Source: Serinibacter arcticus (lineage in GTDB: Bacteria; Actinomycetota; Actinomycetes; Actinomycetales; Beutenbergiaceae). Taken from it: DNA of 64,000 nucleotides. Each line of letters starts with the position of its first letter. Positions within the stretch are counted from its first letter, which is position 1. This document shows positions 18,101 to 28,408 of this stretch, in pieces. The translations under genes and the position numbers were made by a program. The notes beneath the pieces are model-generated. The model did not search any database. It saw nothing but the letters and a program-made list of their open reading frames with translations, and was not told where the DNA came from. The DNA lies in contig NZ_PYHR01000002.1 in the NCBI RefSeq assembly GCF_003121705.1, forward strand, positions 3,968,001 through 4,032,000, written 5' to 3'.

Positions 18101-18935
18101 CGCGGTGGATGCCCGCCGTCGCGACGCCCAGCCGCCTGGCCGGCTCGGAGAAGTCCTCCCCGGCCGCGGCGGCGCGCGTGGCGACGCGCCACGCGTCCTC
18201 CACCCCCGGCAGGAACTCCTGCGCGAACGCGAGGTCGCCGGCGACGTCGGTGCCGGTGGCGGGGTCCTCCCACGCGCCGCTGACGTGCCCGAAGACCGCC
18301 GGGACGTAGGGCGAGCCGTCGGCGCTCAGCGCGCCGGCCACCACGACGTCGGGGTTGTCCCCGGCCGCAAGGACCCGGAACACCTTGACCATGACGGACG
18401 GCATCACCGTCTGCGTGGGCTCGGAGACGAGCGTGCAGATGAGGGAGGTGTTGGACTGCTCGCCCGACAGCACGGTGTGCCGTGCCAGCCGCAGGTGGCT
18501 CGCGTCGCCGGGGGTGTGTCCGACCACGCGAGGCTCGGGGGTGTGGCTGGTGGAGGTGTGCTGCGCCTGCGCCCGCCCGGTGAGGAGGTCGACGAACGCC
18601 GCCGCGAACACGGGGTCGTGGCAGCCGTCGTAGACCCAGCGCTCGCCGAGCACACCGTGCTCGGCCCGGCCGACCAGGGCGTGCGCCAGCTCGGGCGCCT
18701 CGGTGGCGCGGTAGGTGAGCGGCACCTGGTAGACGACGGGGGCGGAGCCGCCCTCGTCGGCCACCACGAGCACCTGCACGCCGACCTCGCCTGCGGGGTC
18801 GTCGAGGCGGTAGCCGCCGACGACGCGCAGCCGCGGCGTGCTGCCCTTGGCCGCGTACCAGCGCTGCGACGGCATCCACGGCGTGAGCAGGTCGATCTTG
18901 CTCGGCTCGAGCGTGGTGCGGTGGATCTCAGCCAC
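15198..18935 (-). CDS. glgB: Maltokinase-glycogen branching enzyme fusion (Pep2-GlgB)
   Basis: 1245 aa, about 500 more than ordinary GlgB. Residues 1-465 are a maltokinase (Mak/Pep2): N-cap SQRWYAAKG, kinase motifs [11 protein letters not shown] and [13 protein letters not shown]. It makes maltose 1-phosphate from maltose and ATP. After a Pro/Glu linker comes the branching enzyme: CBM48 ([22 protein letters not shown]) and a GH13 barrel with nucleophile Asp in [11 protein letters not shown] (around residue 920), acid Glu in VMIAEEST, and [18 protein letters not shown] at 18935 overlaps the treS stop by 8 nt. With GlgE it covers maltose activation and branching in the GlgE alpha-glucan pathway. 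Confidence 0.92.
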   Translation of the reverse strand: MAEIHRTTLEPSKIDLLTPWMPSQRWYAAKGSTPRLRVVGGYRLDDPAGEVGVQVLVVADEGGSAPVVYQVPLTYRATEAPELAHALVGRAEHGVLGERWVYDGCHDPVFAAAFVDLLTGRAQAQHTSTSHTPEPRVVGHTPGDASHLRLARHTVLSGEQSNTSLICTLVSEPTQTVMPSVMVKVFRVLAAGDNPDVVVAGALSADGSPYVPAVFGHVSGAWEDPATGTDVAGDLAFAQEFLPGVEDAWRVATRAAAAGEDFSEPARRLGVATAGIHRGLVRAFGSAPVDEQQRARVLASIRARATAAVAEVPALADLGPAVDRALTELDHLEHWPDLQRIHGDYHLGQVLHHGQDWVAIDFEGEPLRPLAERSLPDLAMRDVAGMMRSLDYAGGSAELAAQDEAFSARDWVAAAQGAFLQGYAAAAGTDTASLLGPLLRGLELDKALYEAVYEHRNRPDWLGIPLAALHRLLGPVGAASATEPITPEPTEPEPEHDVVPTGAPLVHPPTDGAVMSAPRPQPQPVDHAVLGAVGRGEFALPHDVLGAHLADGVVTFRTRRPLASSVTYRVLEESGEIVDVPAEHELDGIWVATHASEVVPDYRIEVVYDGAATITDDPYRFLPTLGDVDRHLLAEGRHERLWEVLGAHVRTFPSALGEVHGASFAVWAPNAAAVRVIGDFNGWDGPAGSMRSLGSTGVWEVFVPGAGVGSRYKYEIRYADGSWHEKADPMARATEVPPSTASVVAQDRYTWEDGAWMERRAATDPHSGPMSIYEVHLGSWKKGLSYRDAADQLVEYLGWLNFTHVELMPLAEHPFGGSWGYQVTSYYAPTARFGDPDELRYLIDRLHQAGIGVILDWVPAHFPKDSWALANFDGTALYEHPDPRRGEQKDWGTLVFNFGRTEVRNFLVANAAYWLQEFHVDGLRVDAVASMLYLDYSREAGEWEPNVYGGRENLEAISLLQEANAVAYRVAPGSVMIAEESTSFPGVTTPTSAGGLGFGLKWNMGWMNDTLHYLSEDPVNRRYHHGELTFSLVYAFSEQFLLPLSHDEVVHGKGSLYGKMPGDHRTKLAGVRGLLSYQWSHPGKQLLFMGQEFAQQAEWNEDRGLDWGHMDDGGHHGVAELVRRLNELYRAHPALWADDFSPAGFQWLDANDGDHNVLAYLRTDGDDVVVVVQSFSGQTHEDYRVGLPFGGRWREVLNTDAGVYGGYDVGNLGGVEAHDQPHHGRSHSATIRVPALGAIWLTPER

Positions 18936-20631
18936 GGGTGACCTCCAGCCAGAAGAAGTCGCGGGAGCCGAACGTCATCATCACGGCGCCGCCGCCCTCG
19001 GGGTGGGGGACCACGGGCGGGAAGCTCGACCCGCCGAAGAGGTCGGTCAGCGAGGCGTCGCTCGTGTCGGGCAGCCTGACCGTGGCCGTGCGGGGCGTGT
19101 TCGCGAGGTTGGCCACGCACAGCACCGTCTCGCCGTCGCGCCCGGGCTCGCGGCGCAGGAAGGCCAGCACCGACTCCTCGTCGCACGGCAGCGGGATGAA
19201 CTCGCCGTGCCCGAAGACGGGGTGCGCCCGACGGACCGCGAGCAGGCCGCGGATCCAGTGCAGCAGCGACGTCGGCTGCGCCTGGTTGGCCTCCACGTTG
19301 ACGGAGTTGTAGTGGTAGACGAGCGACTGCACGAGCGGCAGGTAGAGCTTGCCGGGATCCGCCGTCGAGAACCCCGCGTTGCGGTCAGGGGTCCACTGCA
19401 TCGGCGTGCGCACGCCGTCGCGGTCGGGCAGCCAGATGTTGTCGCCCATCCCGATCTCGTCGCCGTAGTACAGGCACGGGCTCCCGGGCAACGACATCAG
19501 CAGCGAGTGCGCCAGCTCGATCTCGGCGCGGCTGTTGTTGAGCAGCGGGGCGAGGCGACGGCGGATGCCGACGTTCGCCCGCATCCGCGGGTCCTCCGCG
19601 TACCAGCCGTACATCGCGGCGCGCTCGTTCGTGGAGACCATCTCGAGCGTGAGCTCGTCGTGGTTGCGCAGGAAGGTGCCCCACTGCGCGCCGACCGGGA
19701 TGTCCGGCGTCTCCGCGAGGATCTCGCGGATGTTGGTCGCGCGCTGGTCGCGCAGCGCGTAGTAGATGCGCGGCATGACGGGGAAGTGGAAGCACATGTG
19801 GCACTCGGGGCGCTCGGCGGTGCCGTAGTAGGCCACCACGTCCTGCGGCCACTGGTTGGCCTCGGCCAGGAGCAGCGTGCCGGGCGCCTCGGAGTCCACG
19901 AGCGCGCGCAGGTCCGCGAGGAACTCGTGCGTGCGCGGGAGGTTCTCGCAGTCGGTCCCCTCCTCCTCGAACAGGTAGGGCACGGCGTCGAGGCGGAAGC
20001 CGTCCACGCCGGTCCGCATCCAGAACCGGACGACGTCGAACATCGCCTCCTGGACGTCGGGGTTCTCGAAGTTGAGGTCGGGCTGGTGGGAGAAGAACCG
20101 GTGCCAGAAGTACTGCTTGCGCACCGGGTCGAACGTCCAGTTGGACGTCTCCGTGTCGATGAAGATGATGCGCGCGTCCGCGTACTCGGTGTTGTCGTCG
20201 CGCCACACGTAGTAGTCGCCGAACGGCCCCGTGGGGTCGTTGCGGGAGGCCTGGAACCACGGGTGGGCGTCGCTGGTGTGGTTCATCACCAGGTCGATCA
20301 CGATCCGCATGCCGCGGGCGTGGATCTCGTGCACGAGCTGCTCGAAGTCCTCGATCGAGCCGTACTGGCTCGCGACCGACGTGTAGTCGGCGACGTCGTA
20401 CCCGCCGTCGCGCAGCGGGGAGGGGAAGAACGGCGGCAGCCAGAGGCAGTCCACACCGAGCCACTGCAGGTAGTCCAGGCGCCGGATCAGGCCCTGGATG
20501 TCGCCGGAGCCTGACCCGTTGGTGTCGTCGAACGCGCGCAGCACGACCTCGTAGAAGACCGCGGTGCGGTACCACTCGGGGTCGGGGGAGCGCGTGTCGA
20601 GCGGCGTCGTGCGCTCGATGGGGGCGGTCAC
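18928..20631 (-). CDS. treS: Trehalose synthase (maltose alpha-D-glucosyltransferase)
   Basis: 567 aa, GH13 subfamily 16. The catalytic residues are visible: nucleophile D215 in [10 protein letters not shown], acid/base E257 in LLLAEANQ, and D325 in [11 protein letters not shown]. The opening [22 protein letters not shown] is typical of TreS. It interconverts trehalose and maltose, supplying maltose to the adjacent maltokinase. The GTG start overlaps the glgE stop (GTGA). Unlike many TreS-Pep2 fusions, here the kinase is joined to GlgB rather than to TreS. Confidence 0.94.
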   Translation of the reverse strand: MTAPIERTTPLDTRSPDPEWYRTAVFYEVVLRAFDDTNGSGSGDIQGLIRRLDYLQWLGVDCLWLPPFFPSPLRDGGYDVADYTSVASQYGSIEDFEQLVHEIHARGMRIVIDLVMNHTSDAHPWFQASRNDPTGPFGDYYVWRDDNTEYADARIIFIDTETSNWTFDPVRKQYFWHRFFSHQPDLNFENPDVQEAMFDVVRFWMRTGVDGFRLDAVPYLFEEEGTDCENLPRTHEFLADLRALVDSEAPGTLLLAEANQWPQDVVAYYGTAERPECHMCFHFPVMPRIYYALRDQRATNIREILAETPDIPVGAQWGTFLRNHDELTLEMVSTNERAAMYGWYAEDPRMRANVGIRRRLAPLLNNSRAEIELAHSLLMSLPGSPCLYYGDEIGMGDNIWLPDRDGVRTPMQWTPDRNAGFSTADPGKLYLPLVQSLVYHYNSVNVEANQAQPTSLLHWIRGLLAVRRAHPVFGHGEFIPLPCDEESVLAFLRREPGRDGETVLCVANLANTPRTATVRLPDTSDASLTDLFGGSSFPPVVPHPEGGGAVMMTFGSRDFFWLEVTRG

Positions 20632-22649
20632 GGGTTCACCACCAGGACGTGGGCGACGGCGCCGCGCGGGTCGAGCTTCACGTAGTTCTCCCTGCCCCAC
20701 TCCCAGCTCGCGCCGGTGATCTCGTCGACGACGGTGAGTCTCGTCCCGGCGTTCGACCCCGTCAGGCCGAGCGCGGACAGGTCGAGGCTGACCACGCCCT
20801 CGCGGGTCGTGAACGGGTCGAGCGTGAGGACGACGAGCACCGTGTCGGCCTTCCCGGTCGGGCTGTGCTCGGCGCTCAGGTGCTTGGAGAACGCGAGGAT
20901 GGCGTCGTCCGACGTCGGGTGCACCACCAGGTTGCGCAGCTGCTGCAGCGCGGGGTGGCGGCGGCGGACGTCGTTGAGGACGCCGAGCAGCCGGGAGATG
21001 CCCAGCTCGTCGGCGCGCGCCCAGGGACGGTCGACGTACTGGTACTTCTCGTTGTCGATCTGCTCCTGGGCGCCGGGCCTGGGCACGTTCTCGACGAGCT
21101 CGTAGCCGGCGTAGATGCCGTACGTGGGCGCGGACAGCGCCGCCAGGGCGGCCCGGATCGCGAACGCCGCGACGCCGCCCTGCTGCATGTACGGCGTGAG
21201 GATGTCGTGCGTCGTGGGCCAGAACGACGGGCGCATGAGCGCCGCGGAGTCGCCCGAGACCTCGCGCAGGTACTCCTCGACCTCGGCCTTGGTGTTGCGC
21301 CAGGTGAAGTACGTGTAGGACTGGTGGAAGCCGACGGCCGCGAGGGTGCGCATCATCGCCGGGCGCGTGAACGCCTCGGACAGGAAGATGACGTCGGGGT
21401 GGGCGGCCCGGATCTCGGTGAGGATCCGCTCCCAGAAGTCCAGCGGCTTGGTGTGCGGGTTGTCGACGCGGAACGCCGTCACCCCGTGGCGGATCCAGGT
21501 CAGCAGCACGTCGCGGATCGCGACGTAGATGCCCTCGGGGTCGTTGTCGAAGTTCAGGGGGTAGATGTCCTGGTACTTCTTGGGCGGGTTCTCGGCGTAG
21601 GCGATCGACCCGTCCGCGCGGGTGGTGAACCACTCGGGGTGCTCGGTGACCCAGGGGTGGTCGGGGGAGGCCTGCAGCGCGATGTCCAGCGCGACCTCGA
21701 GGTCGAGCTCCCGCGCCCGCGCCACGAAGGCGTCGAAGTCGTCGAAGTCACCCAGGTCGGGGTGGATCGCGTCGTGCCCGCCCTCGGCGGCGCCGATGCC
21801 GTACGGCGAGCCGGGGTCGCCCGGCGAGGTGACGAGCGTGTTGTTCGGGCCCTTGCGGTTCGTCGTGCCGATCGGGTGGATCGGGGTGAGGTAGACGACG
21901 TCGAAGCCCATCTCGGCGATCGCCGGCAGCCGCTCGGCCGCCGTCGCGAAGGTCCCCGAGGTCCACTCGCCGGTGACGGGGTCCTGCGTGGCGCCCTCGG
22001 AGCGCGGGAACAGCTCGTACCAGGCGCCCGACAGGGCGCGCACGCGGTCCACGCGCAGCGGGTACGCGGCGCTCGGCGTCACGGACTCGCGCAGCGGGGC
22101 GGCGGCCAGGATCGCGGTGACCGCGCCGGTGCGGGCGGCGGCGAGCCGGGTCAGCGCCGGCACCGCGAGGTCGCGGAGCGTCGCGGCAGCGGTGTCGAGG
22201 ACGTCGCGATCGGCGGCGTCCGCGGCCGCGGCGACCGCGCGGTCGAGCAGCAGCGCGCCCTCGGTGAGCATGAGCTCGACGTCGATGCCCGCGGGCACCT
22301 TGATGTCCGCGTCGTGCGTCCAGGTGCCCCACGGGTCCGACCACCCCTCGACGTGGAACGTCCAGTCACCCTCGGCGTCGGGCACGAGGGTGCCGGTCCA
22401 CAGGTCGAGGCCGGGGTTCACGCACGTCATGGTCGAGGCGGAGGCGACCGTGCCGTCGGGCCGGGTCAGCACGAGCGTCGCGGAGACGGCGTCGTGTCCT
22501 TCGCGGAAGACGGTGGCCCGGGTGGGGACCACCTCACCGACGACGGCCTTGGTGGGCCAGCGTCCGTTCTCGGCGGTCGGGGCGACGTCCACCACCGGGA
22601 TGCGTCCGATGGGGGTGTGCGGCGTGGGCAACGGAGTCGTCGAAGTCAC
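20628..22649 (-). CDS. glgE: Alpha-1,4-glucan:maltose-1-phosphate maltosyltransferase
   Basis: 673 aa, the usual length. It has the N-terminal GlgE domain and a GH13 barrel with nucleophile D396 in [15 protein letters not shown] and acid E425 in [11 protein letters not shown]. The [18 protein letters not shown] and NRKGPNN segments are characteristic of GlgE. It transfers maltosyl units from maltose 1-phosphate to growing alpha-glucan. It is the first gene of the minus-strand operon glgE-treS-pep2/glgB; a -10 box lies 6 nt before the GTG start. Confidence 0.95.
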   Translation of the reverse strand: MTSTTPLPTPHTPIGRIPVVDVAPTAENGRWPTKAVVGEVVPTRATVFREGHDAVSATLVLTRPDGTVASASTMTCVNPGLDLWTGTLVPDAEGDWTFHVEGWSDPWGTWTHDADIKVPAGIDVELMLTEGALLLDRAVAAAADAADRDVLDTAAATLRDLAVPALTRLAAARTGAVTAILAAAPLRESVTPSAAYPLRVDRVRALSGAWYELFPRSEGATQDPVTGEWTSGTFATAAERLPAIAEMGFDVVYLTPIHPIGTTNRKGPNNTLVTSPGDPGSPYGIGAAEGGHDAIHPDLGDFDDFDAFVARARELDLEVALDIALQASPDHPWVTEHPEWFTTRADGSIAYAENPPKKYQDIYPLNFDNDPEGIYVAIRDVLLTWIRHGVTAFRVDNPHTKPLDFWERILTEIRAAHPDVIFLSEAFTRPAMMRTLAAVGFHQSYTYFTWRNTKAEVEEYLREVSGDSAALMRPSFWPTTHDILTPYMQQGGVAAFAIRAALAALSAPTYGIYAGYELVENVPRPGAQEQIDNEKYQYVDRPWARADELGISRLLGVLNDVRRRHPALQQLRNLVVHPTSDDAILAFSKHLSAEHSPTGKADTVLVVLTLDPFTTREGVVSLDLSALGLTGSNAGTRLTVVDEITGASWEWGRENYVKLDPRGAVAHVLVVNP

Positions 22650-22655
22650 GGTACG

Positions 22656-22661
22656 AACCTA
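22656..22661 (-). promoter_or_regulatory. -10 box (TAGGTT) of the glgE operon, leaderless
   Basis: On the minus strand TAGGTT is followed by 6 nt and then the glgE GTG; no Shine-Dalgarno sequence is seen. Confidence 0.45.
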
Positions 22662-22720
22662 GTGGCGTCCGTGGCCCGGGTCACCCATCGAGCCACGCGC
22701 GCGTCAGGCCGCAGGGGTCG

Positions 22721-23869
22721 TCAGGGGACGTCGGGCGCTGTCCGGGGAGGGTTGCGACCGTCGCGCCCGCCGGTCTCGAGCAGGGCGAGATAGCGCTCGC
22801 GGACGTCGACGACCTGGTGCAGCTGGCGCCCGACGTCCTCGACGAACTCGGTCCGGTAGACCGCGTCGACCTGGACGTTGATGCCGTAGTAGAGGCCGCT
22901 GAACGTGGCCAGCGCGCCGGCCACGCGCAGCAGCGTCTGGTCGAGCACGAGGTCGACGTCGCCGAACCCCAGGGGCTCCGAGAAACTCCCGCCGCCGACG
23001 TCCCACAGGCCCCGCACCTCGGGGGTGATCGCGAGCACCCCCACCATCACGAAGAACGCGAACGTCGCGAGGCTGACGACGAGGATCTGCAGGAGCTGGG
23101 TGGTGGCGATCATCGCGACGACGTTGGTGCGCTGGCGTGGCGTGAAGGTCGCGGCGGGGTCGTCACCGGGACGGGAGGCGTGGACGCCCTCGAGCACGGC
23201 GTCAGCCTCGCGGCGCGAGCCCGAGGTCGCCAGCGCGACGATGATCAGGACGAAGAACCCCGCGAGGGCGAAGTCGGCCTGGTCGGAGATGCGGTCGAAG
23301 ACCTGCCACACCTCGGTGGTGAAGAACAGCACGATCGAGAAGATGACGATGAGGGGCAGGAGCCGCACGAGCCGGCGCAGCGACTGGCCCAGCTCCGTGG
23401 CCACGCGCATCACGCCCCAGCCGAGCGTGGACAGCAGGCCCAGCCCGACGACGAACCGCACGATCGCGAGCACCAGCAGGTTGACGACGATGGTGACCAG
23501 CCCCGTCACCCAGTCGTTGCCGCCGAGCAGCCACGAGGTGACGGCCGGTGCGAGCACGAAGAACGCCAGCTCCGGCCGCCCCACGTCCTGGGGCAGCTGG
23601 TTCCACGGCCGGCCCCTGACCAGGTTGAGCAGCGCGTACAGCCCCGCGACGGCGACGAGCGCCCCCGCGGACGCGGCGACGTTCTGCTGCCAGGACCAGG
23701 TCGTGTTCAGCACGCCGACGGTGCCGAAGAGCAGGAACACCAGCAGGAACGGAGCGCTGCGGCCGAACACGTCGCGGCGCAGGCTGTGACCGTCCACGAG
23801 GAGCGGCAGCCCGTGCCGGCGGAAGAACCGCTCGCACTGCGTCAGCGTGAGGGTGGGGACGTCGGTCAT
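22721..23869 (-). CDS. Polytopic integral membrane protein, unknown function
   Basis: 382 aa with about seven or eight hydrophobic segments (for example FLLVFLLFGTVGVL, LVTIVVNLLVLAIVRFVVGLGLL, LPLIVIFSIVLFFTT, FALAGFFVLIIVALAT, VVSLATFAFFVMVGVLAI). The N-terminus contains a cytoplasmic CERFFRRHGLP motif. The C-terminal 70 residues are soluble. No transporter signature is recognised. It lies between the glgE operon and glgX on the same strand, but nothing in the sequence ties it to glycogen metabolism. Confidence 0.7.
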   Translation of the reverse strand: MTDVPTLTLTQCERFFRRHGLPLLVDGHSLRRDVFGRSAPFLLVFLLFGTVGVLNTTWSWQQNVAASAGALVAVAGLYALLNLVRGRPWNQLPQDVGRPELAFFVLAPAVTSWLLGGNDWVTGLVTIVVNLLVLAIVRFVVGLGLLSTLGWGVMRVATELGQSLRRLVRLLPLIVIFSIVLFFTTEVWQVFDRISDQADFALAGFFVLIIVALATSGSRREADAVLEGVHASRPGDDPAATFTPRQRTNVVAMIATTQLLQILVVSLATFAFFVMVGVLAITPEVRGLWDVGGGSFSEPLGFGDVDLVLDQTLLRVAGALATFSGLYYGINVQVDAVYRTEFVEDVGRQLHQVVDVRERYLALLETGGRDGRNPPRTAPDVP

Positions 23870-23906
23870 GGTGGGCAGATCCTACGGCCGGCCGGCGACC
23901 GCCCGA

Positions 23907-26183
23907 TCAGCGGGAGAGGTAGAACCGGATGCTCAGCGGCTCGACCGGGACCACCGTGCCGGCGTCGGGGAACGCGCCGTCGACGACCGCGCTCTCGTGG
24001 CGCTCGCGCGGGCTCTCCCACACCGAGTCCCAGACCAGCTCCCAGCCCTGCGTGCGCGAGGGCGCGAGGGCGACGTCGACGTCGTTCAGGGCCCCGTTGA
24101 CGACGACGAGAAGGTCGCGGCGCACGGGGGCGGCGACACCCTCGGCCGAGCGCGGGTTCGCGGCGGCGCCCCCGGCCCGGCGCATCTGGAGCACGCGCCG
24201 GTAGGGGTTGTGCCACGCGGAGCCCTCGACGGCGGCGCCGTCCTCGCCGAACCAGGCGAGGTCGATGAACGGGTCGTTGGAGCGGGGCCGGCCGTAGGCG
24301 AAGCGGGTCGGGCGCATCACCGGGTGGGCGTGCCGCAGCTCGAGGAGGTGGCGCGCGGTCTCGAGCAGGTCGTCCTGCCAGCCCGTGCGCTCCCAGTCCA
24401 CCCAGGAGATGGGGGAGTCCTGGCAGTAGGCGTTGTTGTTGCCCTGCTGCGTGCGGCCGAACTCGTCTCCGGCCGTGAGCATCGGCGTCCCGGCCGAGAC
24501 CAGCAGCGTGCCCAGAACGTTCCGGATGGAGCGACGGCGCACGGGCCGCAGCTCCGACCCGGGGGAGCCGGACTCCACCCGCCCCTCGACGCCGTGGTTC
24601 CAGGAGAGGTTGTTGTCGCTGCCGTCGCGGTTGTCCTCGCGGTTGGCGCCGTTGTGCTTGTGGTCGTAGGTGACGAGGTCGGCGAGCGTGAACCCGTCGT
24701 GCGCCGTGACGTAATTGATGCTCGCCGTCGGCCCGCGGTCGAACCGGTGGAACATGTCGGCCGACCCGGACAGGCGGGTGGCGAGGTCGCGGAGGTCGTG
24801 CGGCGTGCCGTGCCCACCCTGGGCCAGCGCCTTCGCGTCGGCCAGCCAGAACCGCCGCACGCTGTCGCGGTAGCGGTCGTTCCACTCGTGCATCGGCGGC
24901 GCGAACTCCCCGGTCCGCCAGCCCGAGGGGCCGACGTCCCACGGCTCGGCGACGAGCTTGACGTCCGCGAGCACCGGATCGCTCGCGAGCGCGACGAGGA
25001 AGGGGTGGTCGGGCTCGAACTCGCCGGCCTTGCGCCCGAGCGTCACCGCGAGGTCGAACCGGAAGCCGTCCACGCCGATCTCGCCGGCCCAGTAGCGCAG
25101 GGAGTCCAGCGTCAGCTGCACCACCCGCTGCCGGCGGAAGTCGAGCGAGTTCCCGGTGCCGGTGACGTCGGCGTACCGGGCGGGGGTCCCGCCGTCGTGC
25201 AGGTAGTAGCCCGTGTTGTCCAGACCGCGCCAGCTCAGCAGCGGACCGTCCAGCCCGCCCTCGCACGTGTGGTTGTAGACGACGTCGAGCACGACCTCGA
25301 TGCCGGCGGCGTGCAGCGCGTCGACCATCGCGCGCACCTCCGCGACGACGGCCTCGGCCCCGGCATCGCGGGAGGCCCGGGTGGCGTAGCTCGGCTCGGG
25401 TGCGAAGTAGCTGAGCGTGGAGTAGCCCCAGTAGTTCGGCAGGTCGCGCGCAGCGATCGCGTGCTCGGTGGCGAACGCATGGATCGGCAGGAGCTCGATC
25501 GTGGTGACGCCGAGCCGTCGCAGGTGCTCGATGACCGCGGGGTGGGCGAGGCCGGCGTAGGTGCCGCGCAGCTCCGGCGGCAGGTCGGGGTGCAGCAGCG
25601 TGAAGCCGCGCACGTGCGCCTCGTAGATCACGGTGCGCGACCACGGGACGCGGGGCCGGGCGGCCAGGCGCTCCGCCGTCGCGACCGGGTCGCTCGCGGG
25701 CAGCACGACGCCGTGCGGCACGAACGGCGCGCTGTCGCGGTCGTCGCGGACCTCCAGCCCGTGATGGGTCGCGGCGGCGTCGGTGACGTGGTGGCCGAAG
25801 ATCTCCGGGACGTAGGAGACCTCACCCGTCAGCGCGCGGGCGTACGGGTCCAGCAGCAGCTTGTCCGGGTTGTGGAGCTGACCCGCCGCCGGGTTCCACT
25901 CGCCGTGCACGCGCAGCCCGTAGCGGGTGCCCGCGGACACGTCGGGCACGTGCGCGTGCCAGAGGCCGTGGCGGGCGCGCAGCAGTCCGGTGCGGCGCTC
26001 GCCGTCCTCGCCCAGGAGGACGAGATCCACGGCGGAGGCCTGCGAGGCGAGCACGACGACGTCGACACCGTCGCCGACGACGTGCACGCCCAGGCGCGCC
26101 AGGCTGCGGGCCCCGCGCGAGGCGGCCGAGGCCGGCGTCGTGGCGGTGGGGCTGGGGTCGGGGACGGGCGCGGTGGAGGTCAT
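23907..26183 (-). CDS. glgX: Glycogen debranching enzyme GlgX
   Basis: 758 aa, close to the family norm. It has an N-terminal CBM48-like domain and the GlgX signatures VIYEAHVRGFTLLHPDLP and NYWGYSTLSYFAPEPSYAT. The GH13 catalytic Asp is in GVDGFRFDLAVTLGR, Glu in KLVAEPWDVGP and Asp in YVTAHDGFTLADLV. The metal/substrate loop GDEFGRTQQGNNNAYCQD is also present. It cleaves alpha-1,6 branches of glycogen. Together with the GlgE operon it gives both synthesis and breakdown of alpha-glucan in one region. It is divergent from etfB. Confidence 0.93.
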   Translation of the reverse strand: MTSTAPVPDPSPTATTPASAASRGARSLARLGVHVVGDGVDVVVLASQASAVDLVLLGEDGERRTGLLRARHGLWHAHVPDVSAGTRYGLRVHGEWNPAAGQLHNPDKLLLDPYARALTGEVSYVPEIFGHHVTDAAATHHGLEVRDDRDSAPFVPHGVVLPASDPVATAERLAARPRVPWSRTVIYEAHVRGFTLLHPDLPPELRGTYAGLAHPAVIEHLRRLGVTTIELLPIHAFATEHAIAARDLPNYWGYSTLSYFAPEPSYATRASRDAGAEAVVAEVRAMVDALHAAGIEVVLDVVYNHTCEGGLDGPLLSWRGLDNTGYYLHDGGTPARYADVTGTGNSLDFRRQRVVQLTLDSLRYWAGEIGVDGFRFDLAVTLGRKAGEFEPDHPFLVALASDPVLADVKLVAEPWDVGPSGWRTGEFAPPMHEWNDRYRDSVRRFWLADAKALAQGGHGTPHDLRDLATRLSGSADMFHRFDRGPTASINYVTAHDGFTLADLVTYDHKHNGANREDNRDGSDNNLSWNHGVEGRVESGSPGSELRPVRRRSIRNVLGTLLVSAGTPMLTAGDEFGRTQQGNNNAYCQDSPISWVDWERTGWQDDLLETARHLLELRHAHPVMRPTRFAYGRPRSNDPFIDLAWFGEDGAAVEGSAWHNPYRRVLQMRRAGGAAANPRSAEGVAAPVRRDLLVVVNGALNDVDVALAPSRTQGWELVWDSVWESPRERHESAVVDGAFPDAGTVVPVEPLSIRFYLSR

Positions 26184-26278
26184 GGCGGCGTCATTTTCCC
26201 ACTCCGGCAGGGGTGCTGAGCGCCACGTCCGACCGCCGGGCGGGTCACCGCGGGGATCGGGGGTGGCAGGCTAGGGGG

Positions 26279-27094
26279 ATGCGCGTCGTCGTTCTCCTCA
26301 AGCAGGTCCCCGACATCACCTCCGAACGGTCCCTGGGGCCCGACGGACGCCTGGTGCGGGAGCCGAGCCTCGCCGTCCTCAACGAGCTCGACGAGGGGGC
26401 GCTCGAGACGGCCCTGCGGGCCGCGGACGCCCTCGGGGGCGACGTCGTCGCGATCACGATGGGTCCCGAGCAGGCGTCCGCCGCCACCCGCAAGGCCCTC
26501 CAGGTCGGGGCGTCGCTCGGGATCCACCTGTGCGACGACGCGTTCGCGGGCTCCGACGTCGTGGGCACCGCCCGGGCGCTGGCCGCGACGGTCCGCCTGC
26601 TGGAGGCCGAGGACGACGCCGAGCCGGTCGGCCTGGTCGTCGCCGGGATGTCGGCGCTGGACGGCCTCGGCTCGGTCGTCCCGGCACTGGTGGCCGCGGA
26701 GCTCGGCCGCCCGATCGCCTCGTTCGTCTCCGAGGTCGCGGTGGCCGACGGCGGCGGCGCGGTCCTCGCGCTGCGCGAGACCGAGGACGGGGCCGAGCGC
26801 CTGAGCGTCCCGCTGCCCGCCGTCGTCTCCGTCACCGACACCATCGCGGCGCTGCGCGTGCCGAGCTTCGCCACCATGCTCGCGGCGCGCAAGGCGACGC
26901 TGCGCACGCTGACCGCCGCCGACCTCGGGCTCGAGCCCGCCGCCGTCGGACTCGCGGGCGCCCGCGTCCGCGTCACCGAGGCCGCCCCGCGGCCGCCCCG
27001 GCCCCCGGTCACCGTCCTGCCCGACGACGGCAGCGCCGGTCAGGCCCTCGTCGACCTGCTGCTCGCACGCGGCCTGGTGGAGGTGTCCGCATGA
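26279..27094 (+). CDS. etfB: Electron transfer flavoprotein, beta subunit
   Basis: 271 aa. The N-terminus MRVVVLLKQVPDITSE and NELDEGALETALRAADALGGDVVAITMGP are characteristic of EtfB/FixA; the AMP-binding loop region GMSALDGLGSVVPALVA and PAVVSVTDTIAALRVPSF follow. It forms a heterodimer with EtfA that carries electrons from acyl-CoA or other dehydrogenases to an ETF:quinone oxidoreductase. ATG at 26279 is chosen because the longer frame to 26213 lacks family similarity. It overlaps etfA by 4 nt. Confidence 0.92.
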   Translation: MRVVVLLKQVPDITSERSLGPDGRLVREPSLAVLNELDEGALETALRAADALGGDVVAITMGPEQASAATRKALQVGASLGIHLCDDAFAGSDVVGTARALAATVRLLEAEDDAEPVGLVVAGMSALDGLGSVVPALVAAELGRPIASFVSEVAVADGGGAVLALRETEDGAERLSVPLPAVVSVTDTIAALRVPSFATMLAARKATLRTLTAADLGLEPAAVGLAGARVRVTEAAPRPPRPPVTVLPDDGSAGQALVDLLLARGLVEVSA

Positions 27095-27944
27095 GCGCCG
27101 TGACCGTCGCCGTGACGGCGACCGACCCCGACCGCGCCGCGGCGCTCGCGGCCCTGGCCGCCCCGGCCGGCGACGTCACCGTCGTCGGCCTCGACCCCAC
27201 GTGGACCTCCGCGCGGCAGGCCGCCGCGCTGGTCGACCACCAGCGGACGTCCGGCTCGGACGTGCTCGTGCTCGCCTCGAGCCACCAGGCCAAGGAGGTC
27301 GCCGCGCTGGCGGCGCACGCGCTCGGCGCCGGCCTGCTCGTGGACGTGCACGCGGTGGCGCGCACGGCTGACGCCGTCGTCGGCCACAAGCGCGAGCTCG
27401 GTGGCACCTGGGACGTCACGTGCACCGCCGCCGGCCCCGTCGTCGTGCTCGCCAAGCCCGGTCCCGTCGACGCGGGCGTCGTCGAGGTCACGCTCCTGGC
27501 CGCCCCGCCGAGATCGACGGGGACGTCGAGGTGCTCGAGCGCGTGCCGCACGCCTCCGACGGCCGGCCGTCGCTCGCCGACGCCACGATCGTCGTCGCCG
27601 GCGGCCGTGGGCTCGAGGGCGACCTGTCGCCCGTCCGGGCGCTCGCCGACGCCCTGGGTGGCGCGGTGGGCGCGACCCGCGACATCGTCGAGGAAGGCTG
27701 GATCGGGCACGAGACGATGGTCGGCCAGACCGGCACGATGATCGCGCCGCGCCTGTACGTCGGCGCCGGCATCTCCGGGGCGCCGCACCACCGCCTGGGG
27801 ATGCAGGCGGCCGAGGTCATCGTCGCGATCAACCTCGACGCCGACGCCCCGATCATGGAGATCGCGGACGTCGCGATCGTGGGTGACGCGGCCGCCGTCC
27901 TGACCCAGGTCGTCGACGCGCTGGCCGCGCGCCGCGCGCACTGA
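27091..27944 (+). CDS. etfA: Electron transfer flavoprotein, alpha subunit (frameshifted in this sequence)
   Basis: The ATG overlaps the etfB stop. Frame 1 gives the N-terminal domain (TVAVTATDPDRAAALAALAAP..., HQAKEVAALAAHALGAGLLVD). After LLAAP the reading moves to frame 3 with EIDGDVEVLERVP and the C-terminal FAD domain: AGGRGLEG, EEGWIGHETMVGQTG, GAGISGAPHHRLGM and VAINLDADAPIMEIADVAIVGD. A single missing C in the run at 27503-27506 explains the break; restoring it gives 284 aa and an uninterrupted domain join. FAD-binding residues are all present. Confidence 0.88.
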
Positions 27945-27957
27945 CGGACGCGACCCC

Positions 27958-28404
27958 GTGACCGAGGACCTGCGGATCACGGGCTCCGTCGTCGTCCCCG
28001 GGTCGGAGCTGACCGAACGGTTCTCGCGCTCGTCGGGACCCGGCGGGCAGGGCGTGAACACCGCCAGCAGCCGGGTCGAGCTGCTCCTGGACGTCGCGGC
28101 CTCGCCGTCGCTGCCGGAGCCGCTGCGCGCCCGCCTCCTGGAGCGGCTCGCCCCGAGGCTGGTCGACGGCGTGGTGACCGTCGTGGCGAGCGAGCACCGC
28201 AACCAGCTCGCCAACCGCCGGGCCGCGCACGTCCGCCTGACGGCGCTGCTGCGCGACGCCGCCGCCCCACCGGGGCCCCGTCGTCGCCCCACGCGTGCGA
28301 CGCGCGGCTCGCAGGAGCGCCGCCTGACCGGCAAGAAGCAGCGGGGTGAGATCAAGCGGGGTCGGCAGGGCAGGAGTGGCGGCCGCGGCTCCTTCCTAGA
28401 CTGA
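27958..28404 (+). CDS. arfB: Alternative ribosome-rescue factor ArfB (peptidyl-tRNA hydrolase, YaeJ-like)
   Basis: 148 aa, GTG start. The catalytic GGQ loop is in RSSGPGGQGVNTASSRVEL, and the C-terminal tail is rich in Lys/Arg (RRLTGKKQRGEIKRGRQGR), as in ArfB, where the tail enters the mRNA channel of stalled ribosomes. Length and the absence of codon-recognition domains separate it from RF1/RF2. It follows etfA by 13 nt. Confidence 0.88.
   Translation: MTEDLRITGSVVVPGSELTERFSRSSGPGGQGVNTASSRVELLLDVAASPSLPEPLRARLLERLAPRLVDGVVTVVASEHRNQLANRRAAHVRLTALLRDAAAPPGPRRRPTRATRGSQERRLTGKKQRGEIKRGRQGRSGGRGSFLD
28397..28402 (+). promoter_or_regulatory. -10 box (TAGACT) of the cysteine desulfurase gene, leaderless
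   Basis: It lies 6 nt before the GTG at 28409 and overlaps the arfB stop codon. Confidence 0.5.
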
Positions 28405-28408
28405 CCGG

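Noticed and set aside
18838-26219. Very long plus-strand open frames opposite the glycogen gene cluster (and similar long frames opposite most genes)
   Set aside because: They are antisense or out-of-frame shadows caused by high GC at third positions. They are rich in Arg, Gly, His and Val with no domains, while the minus-strand proteins are clearly conserved.
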